Shown: positions 34,023-46,959 of the stretch, one piece after another
How positions within the stretch are numbered: position 1 is the first letter of the stretch
How the letters are laid out: the number at the start of each line of letters is the position of its first letter
Source of the DNA: Balaenoptera acutorostrata
Lineage: Eukaryota > Chordata > Mammalia > Artiodactyla > Balaenopteridae
DNA: 64,000 nucleotides
Reading direction: 5' to 3'
NCBI RefSeq assembly: GCF_949987535.1
Contig: NC_080070.1
Location: 9,296,016 to 9,360,015, forward strand
Program-made: the position numbers and the translations under genes
The notes under the pieces: generated by a model
Databases searched by the model: none
Seen by the model: only the letters and a program-made list of their open reading frames with translations
What the model was told of the DNA's origin: nothing

Positions 34023-35914
34023 GATTTAGGATTCTGAGGACAGAATAAATTTTCCTTTATGAACGAGCATGACGAATAAACCTGAAGCAAAAATGTTGTT
34101 TTCCTAGCAAATAGATCATTAGCATCTAAAAATAGGATCAGTGAGTTTTTGCCTTCTGAAACTGAAAACATGAACAATCGTAAGAAAGTTCTATTTCTTT
34201 TACAGATGAGAGGAGCCCCTTGCCTCCCAACCCTCCTTCATACCTTGCTTCCCTGGCCACCCCACCTCTAAAACTGTGCCTGCACATATATTCTGAAGAT
34301 GCAGTCAGGCGGTGTAGGCTACTTCTAATGGATTTATCTCAGGTAAAACTCAACAACACTCAAATCCAAAGGTAGAATTTTTATCTGTAAATTGAAAACC
34401 TTTTCAAACCTCAACCTAGAGCAATTAAATTTTCCCACCCTCTGCTTCTCATACCAGGAATGAAGCACCTTTGAAATCAAAGGGAGCTCTGCAAGGAGAT
34501 GGGGAAGCCAGATGAAGGAATTAAAGGCTCTAAATTGCGTTCTGGCATTATTTGAAAATATGCAGCTCACATAAATCTATACTAAGGCTTGCCTCAGAGC
34601 ATACATTTTAACACCCAACTAAATATTGTATCATGCATGCAGGGACACTGTTTCTAAATAATTCATTGCCACTTTTACAATTCGTTTAATATTTCATGAT
34701 TATATCTTTAAAATGATATGCATCTGTATTTCTGGGAAGAGTAATCTACCAAGCTCCTGCCAGACCAATCCCTGGTACTGATAGCTCTTTTTGTAGGAAT
34801 AGATTATATCCCGTTATCTGCTTTATTCATTCATTTAATCCAAATCACCCCCTTAAATTTTATTTATTATGTATTTATTTATTTATTTATTCATTTATTT
34901 CAAACTTATTGAGGACTAACTATGTGTTGTAGCTCAAAGATGCAAATGCACCATTGCTGCCTTTGGCCCACGATCCAAGACAGAGTTGTGCAAACAAGAG
35001 AGGATGCATATTAAGATATTCTCCCATAAGCCCATGCGAACACGAGAAGATGCACATTAAGGTATTCTCCCGTAAGCCTTTCCCCTTTCCAGCCCATTCC
35101 ATGTTCTTACAGCCATACTTCTCACATAACCTGCATTTTCATCCTCTTCGCATCCCATCCTCTCACTTAACTGTAGTGAACTTTTCCTCAGGTGACGGGT
35201 TCCTCACACAGTGAGTCCTTCACAGGGTGGTTTCTGCTGCCTCCACTCTGCTGGGCACCTGGGGCGGTCAGCTTATTCCTTCTGCCTCCCTACCGCAACC
35301 TCAGGGCCAACATTGGACCGCTACCTCATAAATCTCGCCTCTTTTTTAAGTTGACGCCGTTTGATTTGAGGTTGCCTCTCCCTCTTCTCCACAGAGGGCA
35401 TGCTCTCTTTCCCTCAAATTTCATGACTTGTCACATAAATGGGTTCACGGTAAAAATCAATTAAGTGGACAAATTAAGCATTAGTCCCAGGTTCACAATT
35501 TTCCTTTTTTTCTCTTCTTCTTCCTTTACTATTAGGTGTTTGCAACTTTCACATTCATGTTACTTTGAACTTCTTGGTGTCAGAGTTACCTGACCTCCTC
35601 AAGTATAGTGATGCCTGTTTTCCCTTCCTCTCTCAACCCCTGGCATTTGCTTGCATAGGTGAAATTTAGATCTTTTCATTTTAAGACTTGATTTTATTTT
35701 ACCTGCAGAATCTCAGATTTTTACTTTTTGTCTTGCCAGTATAAATAATCTTCCTTGATTATATCATTTACTTCTCTTCATATCACTTCTAGGAGTGTAA
35801 CTCTTAAATCTGTATCTCTAACTTCAGCATTCTTCCAAGTTCCAGAGGGCACTTCTAACTGCCCACTATTTCCCCAGGACTCTCAGATGGCCCTAGGGTT
35901 TCCTGCCTTAAGCT
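34023..35914. other. CNTNAP2: intron 2 sequence with a TTTA repeat
   Basis: A (TTTA)n microsatellite lies at 34858..34900. A patch at 35000..35470 is richer in GC but shows no splice-bounded frame that I can support. Confidence 0.5.
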
Positions 35915-36418
35915 CTGGGACTGTGAATATGATGAGACAGCACAGCCACGATTATGCTATATCGTATGGCAAAGGGAATTCTACAGATTTTCAGTTAGGT
36001 TACTAATCAGTTGATCTTATGATAGGAAGATGATTCTGGAGGGATTAATCTAATCAAACAAGCAGAGAGTTGTCTCAAGTTGGTAGCAGAAGCAGAAGTC
36101 AGAGAACTTCCGAGCATGAGAGACATTTGATGTGAGGGAGGCTCTCCGCTGCTGAGGCAAACAGGGGTCTCAGTCCTACAACCACAAGGAATGGACCCGT
36201 CAACCTGAATGAGGTCAGGAGCAGATTCCTCCCCAAAGCCTCCAACTGACTGAGTCCCGCCAACATATTCACTTCCATCTTGTGAAACCTGGAGCAGAGA
36301 ACCCAGTCCAGCTGCCTGGACTTCTGACGGGGGGGACCGCGAGCTGGTAAATGGGTGTTGTGTTAAGTCACTGAGTTTGTGGCAATTTGTTATACAGCAA
36401 TAGAAAATGAATACAACA
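35915..36418 (+). mobile_element. MLT1-type (ERVL-MaLR) LTR
   Basis: AAAGGGAATTCTACAGATTT, GGTTACTAATCAGTTGATCT, TAAGTCACTGAGTTTGTGGC and AGCAATAGAAAATGAATACA are in MLT1 order. About 500 bp, typical length. Confidence 0.85.
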
Positions 36419-36544
36419 CATTAAAATAAACACACTTTATCTAAGCGAATGATCTTTCCTCCAAAATGTGTTTCCCATCACTTTTCTATGGATGTTAACG
36501 GTACCACCGTTCTTCCAGAATGGTCCCTGAGACTCACATCTGCC

Positions 36545-37060
36545 TTCCTCCCCACATCTACATAACTGCCAACAACCATGGCATCCCTATCATCTGCACC
36601 TCCCTTTCCACTCTGTTCTCTTTACCACCATGCAGTTAAGATCCTCCTTACCGGTTGCTTGGGATAATGAAGCAGTTTTCTAATCGCTACCACCACTTTC
36701 AATCTAAGGACACTGCCAGTGGAAATTTCCTGCTTTAATCATGTCAGTCTCTTTGTTGGAAAAACACCAAAATAATAAAATGAATGTTGGAACTGAGTTC
36801 TCTGGCTGGCATTTATCATCACCCCAGCATACTGCTGGGCCCAACCAACTTTTTAGGTAAACAGAACAGCCCATCTTAGCTTGAAAATTCTCTGTATATT
36901 CCCACATATATAACTTTCTTGACAATAAAAACTTTTATTTCTGAAAAAACTCTTTCACTGTCTGTACCAAGTTTAATACTGCCATGAAACATATATTGTT
37001 GAACTCTGTATCTTCATTCTCTCTGCAAAAGGCCTTCAGTAAATGTTTGCACAAAGAACA
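36545..37060 (+). mobile_element. L2 LINE, degraded
   Basis: CTTTAATCATGTCAGTCTCT and a 3'-end-like AAAAGGCCTTCAGTAAATGT suggest an old L2 copy. Weak along most of its length. Confidence 0.4.
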
Positions 37061-38054
37061 AATAAATGCCTCCTCTTTCCTCGTTCACGTTTCCTTCAAT
37101 GCATTTCCAGGGCACTTATGCTCCTCGCACATGACATGTGACATAATGTAAAGCCTATTCTTGACATCTTCCTTACCTCACTGTAAAGGTTCCGAGCAGG
37201 GTATCTTATTGTTCTCTGTATCCTGAGTGCAAATCCTACAGAAGGTTGCACCCAGCAGATTTTGTTTAAGGATTTTGAAATCAATGCAAACATTGAAGCA
37301 GTTTAAACTCTGTGTGAGAGCTCTACTTAATGGTACTGATATACCAGATACCAATCATCTCTATCAATTAAATAAGCCCTGACGGTTCTCACTTGGACTG
37401 GTTGATGAGTCCTCTTCTGCTTAGTAACATGTGCCTGGGGACACTGTCCACAGTGTCCCTATGGCCAGCGGACAACTTTAAACAACTGCCTATTTGGGGA
37501 ATTTCAGACTTTCACTTTTTTCAACTTTTCTTACGGCTTGGGTAGAGGCACGTGACTTAAGTTCTGCCCAACAGAAGGAGGGACACAAAATCTTGTTCTG
37601 GAAGTGTATGGGGTAGACATGGTGGCTGGGCAGAACTGGGTTTCTGATAAGGGTGGTGTCAGGGGCAGCGGCCCTTTCCAGCTCCAGGTGGGGTCCTGGT
37701 ACCAGGGCATATCCATGCAGTGGGAACAGCCATGCTCACCTCACAGGAGCAGCGGAGTAGGGTGTGTTGGCCTTGCTGGCAGCCTTTCAAATCTGACTCT
37801 AGATCTCCAGAAGTTTCTGCAATTCTCTAATATCCTTTAACAAATCCTTTCCTGTTTGAACATCGAGTGTGGCTGCTATGGTTCACAACTAGAATCCTGA
37901 GCAATATGTGCCTAGAAGTGGGGAAAAATGTAACTGAGCAGGACGCTATGGGGCCTTCCAGGGATGTACCCCTCCCCCATATCCTGTGCTGTAGCTCCTC
38001 TCTGAAGTACCTAGATGATAGTATCTGATGCACATTTCCTGAGTTGTTTTACAG
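37061..38054. other. CNTNAP2: intron 2 sequence, possibly with an old LTR
   Basis: 37530..37915 is richer in GC. Its right end (CTTTAACAAATCCTTTCCTG) resembles the poly(A)-signal end of an ancient LTR, but I could not assign it. Confidence 0.35.
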
Positions 38055-38425
38055 ATGCTAAAATCACCACCAAATAGAAGAAATTAGCTACTTGATGACC
38101 ATAAGCATGTAGCCCCCAGACCTACTGGTGCCTAAGAATTGATAGTGTGAATCCCTGTGACACCACCCTGTTACCTCACCATCAACCAATCAGAGAATTG
38201 TGCATGAGCTGATCACACACTCTGCAACTCCCCTCCCTCACCTGGCCTTTAAAAACGCTTTGCTGAAACCCACTGGGGAGTTCAGGCTTTTTGAGCACTG
38301 GCTGTCCCGACTCCTTGTCTGGCATCTGCAATAAATGCTTCACTTTTCATCACCACAACCCAGTGTCAATAGATTGGCTTTACTGTGCATAGGTGGGTGG
38401 AACCAAGTTTGGTTTGGTAATAAAA
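38055..38425 (+). mobile_element. ERV1-type LTR
   Basis: ACCAATCAGAGAATTGTGCA, CTGGCCTTTAAAAACGC (TATA-like), CTGGGGAGTTCAGGCTTTTT, poly(A) signal AATAAA at 38330..38335, and an end at CAAGTTTGGTTTGGTAA. The CCAAT box, TATA and AATAAA order is that of a class I ERV LTR. No internal genes adjoin it. Confidence 0.75.
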
Positions 38426-38594
38426 ACACTTACTCAAAAGAATACCCCATATTAGTTATTAATAACTCCCAATGCATGCTCCACTATTCAGAATTAGAAT
38501 ACGGTTACATCTTCATGCGTGTAGTTTGTTACTAGGATAATATTATATATTGTCATTCAAAGATTTTTTTAAAAAGTTTAACAGTTTCTTGAGT

Positions 38595-38820
38595 CCCATA
38601 ATCACTCTTATACAACTATTATAATGTGCCAGGAACTATAAATTTTATACACATTGAATAAGTTAATTTTATTAACTCATTCAATCCTTCAAATATCTCC
38701 ATGAGATAGGTACTATTATCAAAGTTATCCTCATTTTACAAGTGAGGAAATGAAAATCACACAGCCAGTAAGTAGTAGAGAAAGGCTTAGACTTAGGTAG
38801 TTAGCCACTCTTCATATTCT
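38595..38820 (-). mobile_element. MIR SINE
   Basis: TCATTTTACAAGTGAGGAAA, TCACACAGCCAGTAAGTAGT and ATAATGTGCCAGGAACTATA follow reversed MIR. Confidence 0.85.
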
Positions 38821-40689
38821 TCTTGCACAGTTATTATGAAGTACAGTCAGCATTTTCATTCATTGCCTTCTGATATGTTTGAACATGACTAGTCTCAATG
38901 TAGTTCAAGCTCTTTGGAAATTAGCTTATTTTGATGTGCATATAGTTGTCTATAATGTGATAAAAAATTCAGAAAATACTAAATTCAAATGTGCATAAAG
39001 GTAGAGATGAACTCTTTTAACCAACAAACACTTATTAGAAGATATTCTATGCTGACCATGATGTTAGGTGCTGTGGATACAAATAAACATAGAAAACAGT
39101 AGTACCTCAAGGGGATACCACCTAAGGAATGACATCAACAGGCAAGCAACCAAGAACATTTCAGTATGGTATACCTCGACTATCCTCGACTTCATAATGA
39201 TGTTATGAAAGTCCATTGCTGCCCAAGGGAAGATGGCCAAATTCTAAAGACTCACTCCTCCATTTCACTTTAAAAACAAACTCAGAAGAATTGATCTAAA
39301 AAAAAATCTATTTTCACACAAGAAGAGGTAGAGTTCTTATAGGTAGCATATAAAACCTAGACCCAATATTCACCACTATTTCCATTACATTAATTCAAAT
39401 AATGTGACCCATATACCAAAAATACTCCCTCAAAATGAGGACATTAGGTCGCATGAGAGGACATATCCGTGTATGTGCCCCAGGACCTGGAACAACACTT
39501 AGCACATAGAAGGTGCTCAACAGTACTTTTTGGAGGCAAAAACATGAGAAAATGGCTAGAATTGGTTGGAAGCCTTCTAGGACTGTTAGCTAAGTTTGGG
39601 CGATTTGGAAATTATCATTTTCTTTTTGAAAGGAATCTCCAGGAGGACGATGACTGTTTTGTTCATGAGCATAAACAGCACTGACAATGGTACCTGGTCC
39701 CTAAAACAGAAATTATTTTATGAACTATGCTTCAGTCTTTAGTCAGAAATATCTTTTACGATAATTTCACCTGATGGAGTGCTAAACTATGTCAGATTGT
39801 GTCTGTTTCAGACAGTGTCACAAACACTATCAATTTAATTGTCATACCAATTGCTTTGATGTGACAACAACGGTTAAGACAATATAAATGAAAGATTGAA
39901 GGTTGTGATAATCCATGTAATGAATGTACACACAGATATACCTGAAACATATTTTGGGGGAGTTTGTTTTGCTGTCTTATCAGCAGTTACAGAAAAAGAG
40001 TCTGAAAAACGGCAGTGACTTAGTACATCTATTTTGAATGCTGCAGCCCACCCTGGATGTATTTTAGTGAGAAATAAACCTGCACTGTTGTAAATCACAG
40101 TGAGATCTGGGGTGTAGTCTGTTGTGCTGCACAATTTTCCCTCTTTTTCTCTTTCTACGTCCAAAGCTAAAGGGTTATGGAGGATAGTTAATTACAGAGA
40201 AACAACCATTTAATCTCCCCTCTTTCTTCATCTACTGCTTTGCTGAAGTCCATCAATATTTTTCACTTGAAATAGCTTCTGAGTGGTCTTCTTCCGACAA
40301 CTTTGTCTTTTTTCAGTTCATCCTCCAAAAGGCCTACCTGGATCCTAAGTAATTTGATTAGGTACGTTCATGTAGAATCTCGCCAATGCATCACAGATAC
40401 CTCCAAGACAAACTCCGAATTCATGAGCCAGCCTCACGTGATATCAAGCGTCTTCTGCAACCTCCCACACAATCCTCCTCAACACTCTCAAACACCTCCT
40501 CATCCTTTTCTATTTCTGTGCTTTTGTACAGGCCAATTTCTCTGACCAAAGTGACCTTTCTTATCCTGTGTTGATTGATGATCCCGAATGAAAACTACTT
40601 TAATACGTCTTTTCTTAAAGGTGAAACTGGCCCACCCTTTTTCAGTGCAATCAAACTCCTGTATGATGAAGAGAATGTCTGTTTAAGGA
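38821..40689. other. CNTNAP2: intron 2 sequence with an L2-like piece
   Basis: A reversed L2 3' end is likely at 39010..39175 (TTAGGTGCTGTGGATACAAA). Nothing else was recognised. Confidence 0.5.
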
Positions 40690-40915
40690 ACACATGCCAT
40701 GCCACTGGCTCTGCTTGAAGCATTTTACATGTATTAACTCATGTAATCCTCACAAGTGAATGAGGCAGGTAGCATTATTATCTCCATTTTACAGATGAAG
40801 AAACTGAGGTTCCGTGAAATTAACTTTTCTAAGGTTATTCAGCTATTAAGTGTCCTGGGTGTGTTTCTAACCAAGGCATTAGTCTACCCTCTAAGTCCCT
40901 GCATTGTTGTATCAC
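40690..40915 (-). mobile_element. MIR SINE
   Basis: TCTCCATTTTACAGATGAAG, AAACTGAGGTTCCGTGAAAT and ACTCATGTAATCCTCACAAG follow reversed MIR closely. Confidence 0.9.
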
Positions 40916-41084
40916 TCCTTTAACTACAGAACTCTGTTGTTGGAAACTAGGTCTTATTTAAGTTCATATCCTGAGCTTCTACAAGAATTCTTCGCTCCTG
41001 GTCAGCACTCAAATATTTGCTGAGTGAATGCATTATGAATGAGTAAACTGGAGGGAACGCATGACTTTCTTTCTCTGCCTTAAG

Positions 41085-41180
41085 CTGGATAATAAGTTTT
41101 TTCTTATCGACTTTTTAATGACTTCAACATAAACAGAAGAAAATATATATGTTCAATTTAAAAATAAGCCCACTAATCTA
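41085..41180 (-). mobile_element. L1M LINE 3' end, left part, split by a younger L1
   Basis: AATGACTTCAACATAAACAG-type 3' UTR sequence. It continues at 41540 after the insertion. Confidence 0.5.
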
Positions 41181-41519
41181 AAAAAAAAAGGTACAAATGA
41201 GCTTATTTACAAAACAGAAGTAGAGTCACAGATGTAGAAAACAAACTTATGGTTACCAGGGGATGGGGGGGGGATAAATTGGGAGATTGGGATTGACATA
41301 TACCCACTACTATATATAAAATAGATAACTAATAAGAACCTGCTGTATAGCACAGGGAACACTACTCAATCAATACTCTGTAATGGCCTAAATGGGAAAA
41401 GAATCTAAAAAAAAAAAAAAATAGTGTATATATGTATATGTATAACTGATTCACTTTGCTGTACACCTGAAACTAACACAACATTGTAAATCAACCATAT
41501 TCCAGTAAAAATTTAAAAA
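41181..41519 (+). mobile_element. L1 LINE 3' end nested in an older L1M
   Basis: Sense, 5'-truncated L1: CAGAAGTAGAGTCACAGATG, ACCAGGGGATGGGGGGG, CCTGCTGTATAGCACAGGGA and CACAACATTGTAAATCAACC, then an A-tail. Target duplications of 20 bp (41161..41180 and 41520..41539, starting AAAATAAGCCCAC) differ at two bases. Confidence 0.92.
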
Positions 41520-41539
41520 AAAATAAGCCCACCAATTTA

Positions 41540-42075
41540 AGAAATGAGTATTATTGACACCTTTGAAACTCCCAGTGTATCTCCCAATACCAGCCCCTCC
41601 CTCCAACTCAGTAGTAACCAATATTCTTTATTTTCACATAAGCTTTCTCGTCCCTCTCTTTATGGTTTTATCACGTATGCATACATTCCTATATAATATA
41701 TGGTTGTGTTTTACCTGTTCTTGAACTTTATATAAGTGGAATTATGTTGCATATATTCTTCTGTGTCTTATTTAATCCACCTTATGGTTTTCGTGTTCAT
41801 CCGTGTAAATATGTTTATCTGTAGTGCATCATTCACTTTCAGTTATAAATTGTATCTCATTCTATAAAATAGAGTTTACTTTTCCTAACAGTGATGCTAT
41901 TGATGGACATTTGGGTTGTTTCCACTTTTTTGGCTATCACACACAATGTGATACATTTCTCCGTACATTTTTATACATTTCTTCTGATCAAAATGTGCAA
42001 GTATTTTACTAGGCTATCTTCATATCATTGGAATTGCCAGTGTATAAAGTATGGACATGTTCAACTTCATTAGGT
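41540..42075 (-). mobile_element. L1M LINE, right part
   Basis: TTGAACTTTATATAAGTGGA, ATTGATGGACATTTGGGTTG and AATTGCCAGTGTATAAAGTA follow an old L1M 3' UTR/ORF2 end in reverse. Confidence 0.8.
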
Positions 42076-44439
42076 AACAGCCAGCACCTGTGTCTTCAGA
42101 ATGACTTCAGGTTGTCAGAACTCACCTGAACATTGGAGAGCTGAAATTTGTGAAAATTTACCACTGTCTGAAGGATGTAGGGGTATAAATGCTCTAGCTC
42201 CCAGCTGCTGTTTCAGACAGCTCTGAGGTGTGACTTGTCTCCAGAGCTGCCCTGTAGGGTCTGAGCCAAAGTCACATCCACAGAATTGGGCTGGGGACCA
42301 ATCACTGGCTTTCCTTCCCCATCTCACTTTCCACACCCTTGCTAGTCTTCCCCAGGAACACTTTCATCTTCACCTGTATTCTCATCTTAGCAGTAATGCA
42401 TTTTGTACTTTGATTGGTTCTTGGATTTTGATTTGCAGGGTCAGAGTGTATTATGGGAAACACAAAGTAAAGCCAGAACCAAGAAGGGAGTCAGAGGATT
42501 AGCATATTGTTAGCAAAATGTCCACATACAGAATTGAATTGTTTAAAATATCACCAGCATAGTCTCTTTTTTTCAATATTTATCAAAGACATTCTAATTC
42601 CCCACTAAGCTATACAATGTAAGAAAGTATTCTTTTTATTATGAGGATTTATTTTTCATTATCAATGTTCAGATTTCAGGGAAAAACAGTTATATTCATA
42701 TACTTCCATTATGACTGTGATTAGCATTTTTTCTTTAAATTTTTCACTGAAAACTCCTCAAAGGCAATGGGTGCCCTTGATTTCTACTTTCTCTGACTGC
42801 TCTGTCTACAGCATATAAAGCTGTAGGTTATATTCAGAGATGCTGCATTTTAGAGCAGAACTTGATGAATATATAAGGCATTACATAATTAATGTAGTAA
42901 AAAACCCCACATATTATTAATATTTTATTTCATAAAAAAATTTTTTTTGCTTTATGCATTTGTTTTATGGAATGATGTTGGGACAGAATTTTGCCACTTA
43001 GAAGTTCCCTTTATTTTTTTTTTTTTCTGGATGAATAATTGGTATAGTGCATTATGTCACCTATGGCTTATTACGGCAGCTTGGGGGGTCTCCAATTGTA
43101 GGCAGTTTCTCATTGTGAAAAAAAACACAAAGTTAGGTAGATTTTGATTTTTAATCCTGGTTCCAACACATATGAATCTGACACCTTGGGGAAATTATTT
43201 AATCTATCTGTATATCAGTTTCCACCTCTGCAAAATTATACCTTACCCACGACTATGAATACTTTAATCTCCATTTTGGGACTTTAAATCATGACTGATA
43301 TCTTGGGTCATGCTATTTATGACACTGATACTTTTCAGCAGAGAAATAATTGAATGATTTTTATTTTTAATGAGGTACATTATCCTTGCTAAAGAATGCA
43401 TTCTCTTGTAATTATTAAATAATGTCCTTCTGTCACCTTTTAATCATCAATCCCCTGAAACTTAATAGAAATTATGCATATGCAATGACTTGGACAAACT
43501 TTTTGACTCTGATACTAAACAGGAAGTTCCATAGAATGTTCAGATATGTGAATGCAACATTACTTTACATAGGCATAGGATTTAGTCTACACTAGAGTGA
43601 CTGACGAATCCAGGTCCATATTGCTAGGGTTACACCCATGAAACAAAATATCCAGAGATATTTGGTCCAGACTTCACTGAAAGAATAACATTCTCTCAAA
43701 CACCATGAGATACCATTCATCAAACACCAATAACCATTCTCTCAGTCTGGTTCCATGAGAAGGATTTGGCTGCAGCTGTCCAAAACAAAGATCCTAGTTC
43801 TTCATCAACAGAAGCAGCAGCTCTCTTTGGGGCCTGATGAAAGAGTTTTGGCTGAGCACACCCCAACACGATCTTGGTAAACGTCAGGCAGCATATACTA
43901 TGTTCTGGAAATGAAAGGAAGCCTCTCGGGTTCCATCTTCTTCAACAGTCAACAAAGCTCCTTACTTTAAAGAAGCTCCTCTTCTGTCCCCTAGAGTTGT
44001 AATCCACACACTAACTACTCTTCTTTAGCTTCAAAGCATACTTCCTGACACCTCTCTTGTGCTTGAAATCCAATGCTGGGCCAGAGGCTGCACTTAGCCA
44101 CTGGACCCCCTCCCCAGCAGCCTCAAGGCTGGAAGAAGTACTGACCCTACATCTCAGACACCCAAGAGGAACCCCCCAAACCCTGTACTTTCCTGAAGAA
44201 TTTCTAGCACTAAATAACAGCTGCCTCATTCTTGTCTCTGATATTATTGCTTTTCCTGATAAACTGAGGCTGCCCTGTGAGTTGGTATCAAACACTTAGC
44301 TCCCTCCCTCACCCTTCAATTATTACAATTCTGTTGTCTTCCAGCCACCACTTGGCTTTAACTGAATTCTGACTCTTCCCCAAAGATCAACGTCACCGCA
44401 TGTGGTTATACACTGCAAATCCCAAGAGTCAACATTCAC
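42076..44439. other. CNTNAP2: intron 2 sequence, mostly unrecognised
   Basis: A forward MIR piece lies at 43145..43260 (CACCTTGGGGAAATTATTTA). A block of higher GC at 43560..44360 with open frames of 80 and 94 codons on opposite strands is unassigned; it may be an old LTR. Confidence 0.45.
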
Positions 44440-45065
44440 GTAGACCTAGGCTGACCAATACCTATGGCTACCGGGCACTTGACCTGTGGCCAGGGAGACC
44501 ACCACCTGTCCGAGAGAATGAGGAACTATATTTAAATTTGTATTTTAATTAATTTAAAATTTTACATTTAAAAACTGACAATTCAGTTATTGGAGGGCAC
44601 GTTCAGTATTCGGGGCACAACTTGGGTATCTGAGTCTAGTTGTCCAACAATAAATTTTATGAAACTTAAACAGAGATTAAATATTTCTCTTCTTTTTCCT
44701 TTCTATTTTTTTTGCCATGTCTCATGGCATGCGGGATCTTAGTTCCCTGACCAGGGATCGAATCCACGCCCCCTGCAGCTGAAGTCCAGAATCCTAACCA
44801 CTGGATCTCCAGGGAAGTCTCTAGATTAAGTAATTCTAATGAAAATTTAGCTTCTGAATTAAGATGTGTTATAAATGTGATATACATGCCATACTTTAAA
44901 AACTTACTATGAAGAAGCAAAATATCAAATTAATAATGTTTATATTGATTACATATTGAAATGATACTTGGATATATGAGGTTAAATAGAATATATCATA
45001 AAATGTATTTCACTTGTTCCTTTTTACTTTTTGAATATGGCTATTGGATAATTCACAATTCCATA
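44440..45065. mobile_element. hAT-like nonautonomous DNA transposon, split by a SINE
   Basis: Left: TATGGCTACCGGGCACTTGA, TTTTAATTAATTTAAAATTT. Right: ATATTGATTACATATTGAAA, TATATGAGGTTAAATAGAAT and TTTGAATATGGCTATTGG. This matches an old mammalian DNA element whose ends carry the 'gccacatgtggct' motif; I do not fix the subfamily. The SINE at 44695..44821 is inside it. Confidence 0.6.
44695..44821 (-). mobile_element. short CHR-related SINE
   Basis: GCATGCGGGATCTTAGTTCC, TGACCAGGGATCGAATCCAC, CTAACCACTGGATCTCCAGG then GAAGTCTC: a tRNA-related head only, in reverse, shorter and more diverged than the other CHR copies. Confidence 0.85.
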
Positions 45066-45329
45066 TGGGACTCACTTTATATCTTACTGGGTAGCACTGG
45101 CATACACCATAAGGCGGATGATGCCCTTTAGAGTCATGCAGTGCACAACCTACAAAACCATATTTGTTGGCTTTATCAATGACAATGATTCCTCTGCAGC
45201 TCTTGGGACGGTCTAGTAGTAGCTCAACATTCTTCATTCTTTATGGCTCTAGAGGACCATTTTTCTCATTTTCTAGACACATTTTCAAATGAAACAAACA
45301 AAAAACACACAAATTCTTGTCCATTGAGG

Positions 45330-45660
45330 TTAATGCCATTAGATTCTACCACTTTCTACCATTTTTTGCTGTCATCTACTGAGCTTGTGGTCACTTCCCT
45401 CATTTCCTGAAGACGTTAGAATCTGACTCCATTTTCCTGTTGAACTTAAGACCTGTCTTCATGGTGTCCACGCCAATAACTAATCCAAAGTCACAGTCTC
45501 AGGCTTTTTTGGCTTCTTCATCTTTGATGACCTTTCACACACTGGTGATTATTCTCGATGGCCACACCCTGGACTTAGTCATTACCCAGATGTCTGATTT
45601 CTCTGAAATCTTATTCTTCAATAGCCGATTATCTGGTTATAATCACCTGTTCTCCTAGTT
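45330..45660 (+). mobile_element. L2 (CR1-clade) LINE fragment, endonuclease region
   Basis: GATGGCCACACCCTGGACTT and AGTCATTACCCAGATGTCTG resemble the L2 endonuclease-coding region. Decayed. Confidence 0.6.
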
Positions 45661-45992
45661 GTTCCTTGTCCTTGGCTATATTATACATGGTCTTTGGTTG
45701 CTAGGAAACATCCTGGTCATGACACCTCCACTTTCAGTCAGGCTTCTTGGAGCCACTCATGTTATCTACATATATACATAATCCTAAGGACTTTTATCTG
45801 AACATACTTAAATTCCTGACATACAGAACTTCATGTAATATATATCCGCAGAACTCCAACCTGTCTTCTCTCTTCTACTCCTGTGTGAATAAACACTGCT
45901 AGAGAAAATGACATAATTTTACACATTCATGCCTCTTTAAGTAATTAAATTGATGATCTTCAACAACAAGTGTGCCCTTAAGAATGTCTACT

Positions 45993-46284
45993 GGGGCTTC
46001 CCTGGTGGTGCAGTGGTTGAGAATCTGCCTGCCAATGCAGGGGACACGGGTTCGAGCCCTGGTCTGGGAGGATCCCACATGCCGCGGAGCAACTGGGCCC
46101 GTGAGCCACAACTACTGAGCCTGCGCGTCTGGAGACTGTGCTCCGCCACAAGAGAGGTCGCGATAGTGAGAGGCCTGTGCACCGCGATGAAGAGCAGCCC
46201 CCGCTCGCCGCAACTAGAGAAAGCCCTCGCACAGAAACGAAGACCCAACACAGCCAAAAATAAATAAATAAATTAAAAAAAAAA
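45993..46284 (+). mobile_element. CHR SINE with target duplications
   Basis: Full-length CHR copy without the 24-bp duplication. Target duplications AAGAATGTCTACT (45980..45992) and AAGAACGTCTACT (46285..46297) differ at one base. Confidence 0.97.
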
Positions 46285-46611
46285 AAGAACGTCTACTAAC
46301 ATTATAGTAGTTTTGGCTTGAGTCCTCTATCATTTCTTTCTATGTGCTTTCCAAAAAAAAAAAATCTATAATCCCCTCAATCCTTCCCTATCTACTCATA
46401 GCAGAGTTTCCCTTAAACTTTACTGCGAAATCTAAAGTTATTAAGTATGATTATCTTTGAATTATTTTCTCCTCTCTACAAACTCCTATTATATATCCAC
46501 ACGATTTATTACCTCTCTTCCTCTGGTATCAGAGGATAATTGTATCCTCTTATACCTGTTTAAGTCCAATACCTGTATCTGTATTTACAATGAATAATAT
46601 CAATACAGATA

Positions 46612-46870
46612 ATAATTAAAACAACCTTCATTTCATGAGAGCTAACCTTGTGCCAGGTAATGTGCTGAGTACATTACAAAAATTAATCTCATTTATACCT
46701 CATAAAAATTTTATTGGGGCGATATTATTATACCCATTTTATGTATGAAGAAATAGAGTTGAAAGATGTTTAATGACTTTGCCAAAATTGCATAGCTTAT
46801 AAGTTGGAAGAACAAGTTTCTAACTCAGGTCTGAATTAATACGAAGGCTGTGGTCTTTAACATCGTACCA
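46612..46870 (-). mobile_element. MIR SINE
   Basis: CTTGTGCCAGGTAATGTGCT, ACCCATTTTATGTATGAAGA and TTTGCCAAAATTGCATAGCT follow reversed MIR over near full length. Confidence 0.8.
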
Positions 46871-46959
46871 TAGCAGCACATAAGAGAGCCCTAGGATCTC
46901 TGAAACCTTACTCCATAAGTTGTGGAGTTTCTTGACTGTAATTTCAACTAACTTTCTTC

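Noticed and set aside
37530..37915. GC-richer block as a possible exon or LTR
   Set aside because: No open frame with splice sites; the LTR-like right end is too weak for a family call.
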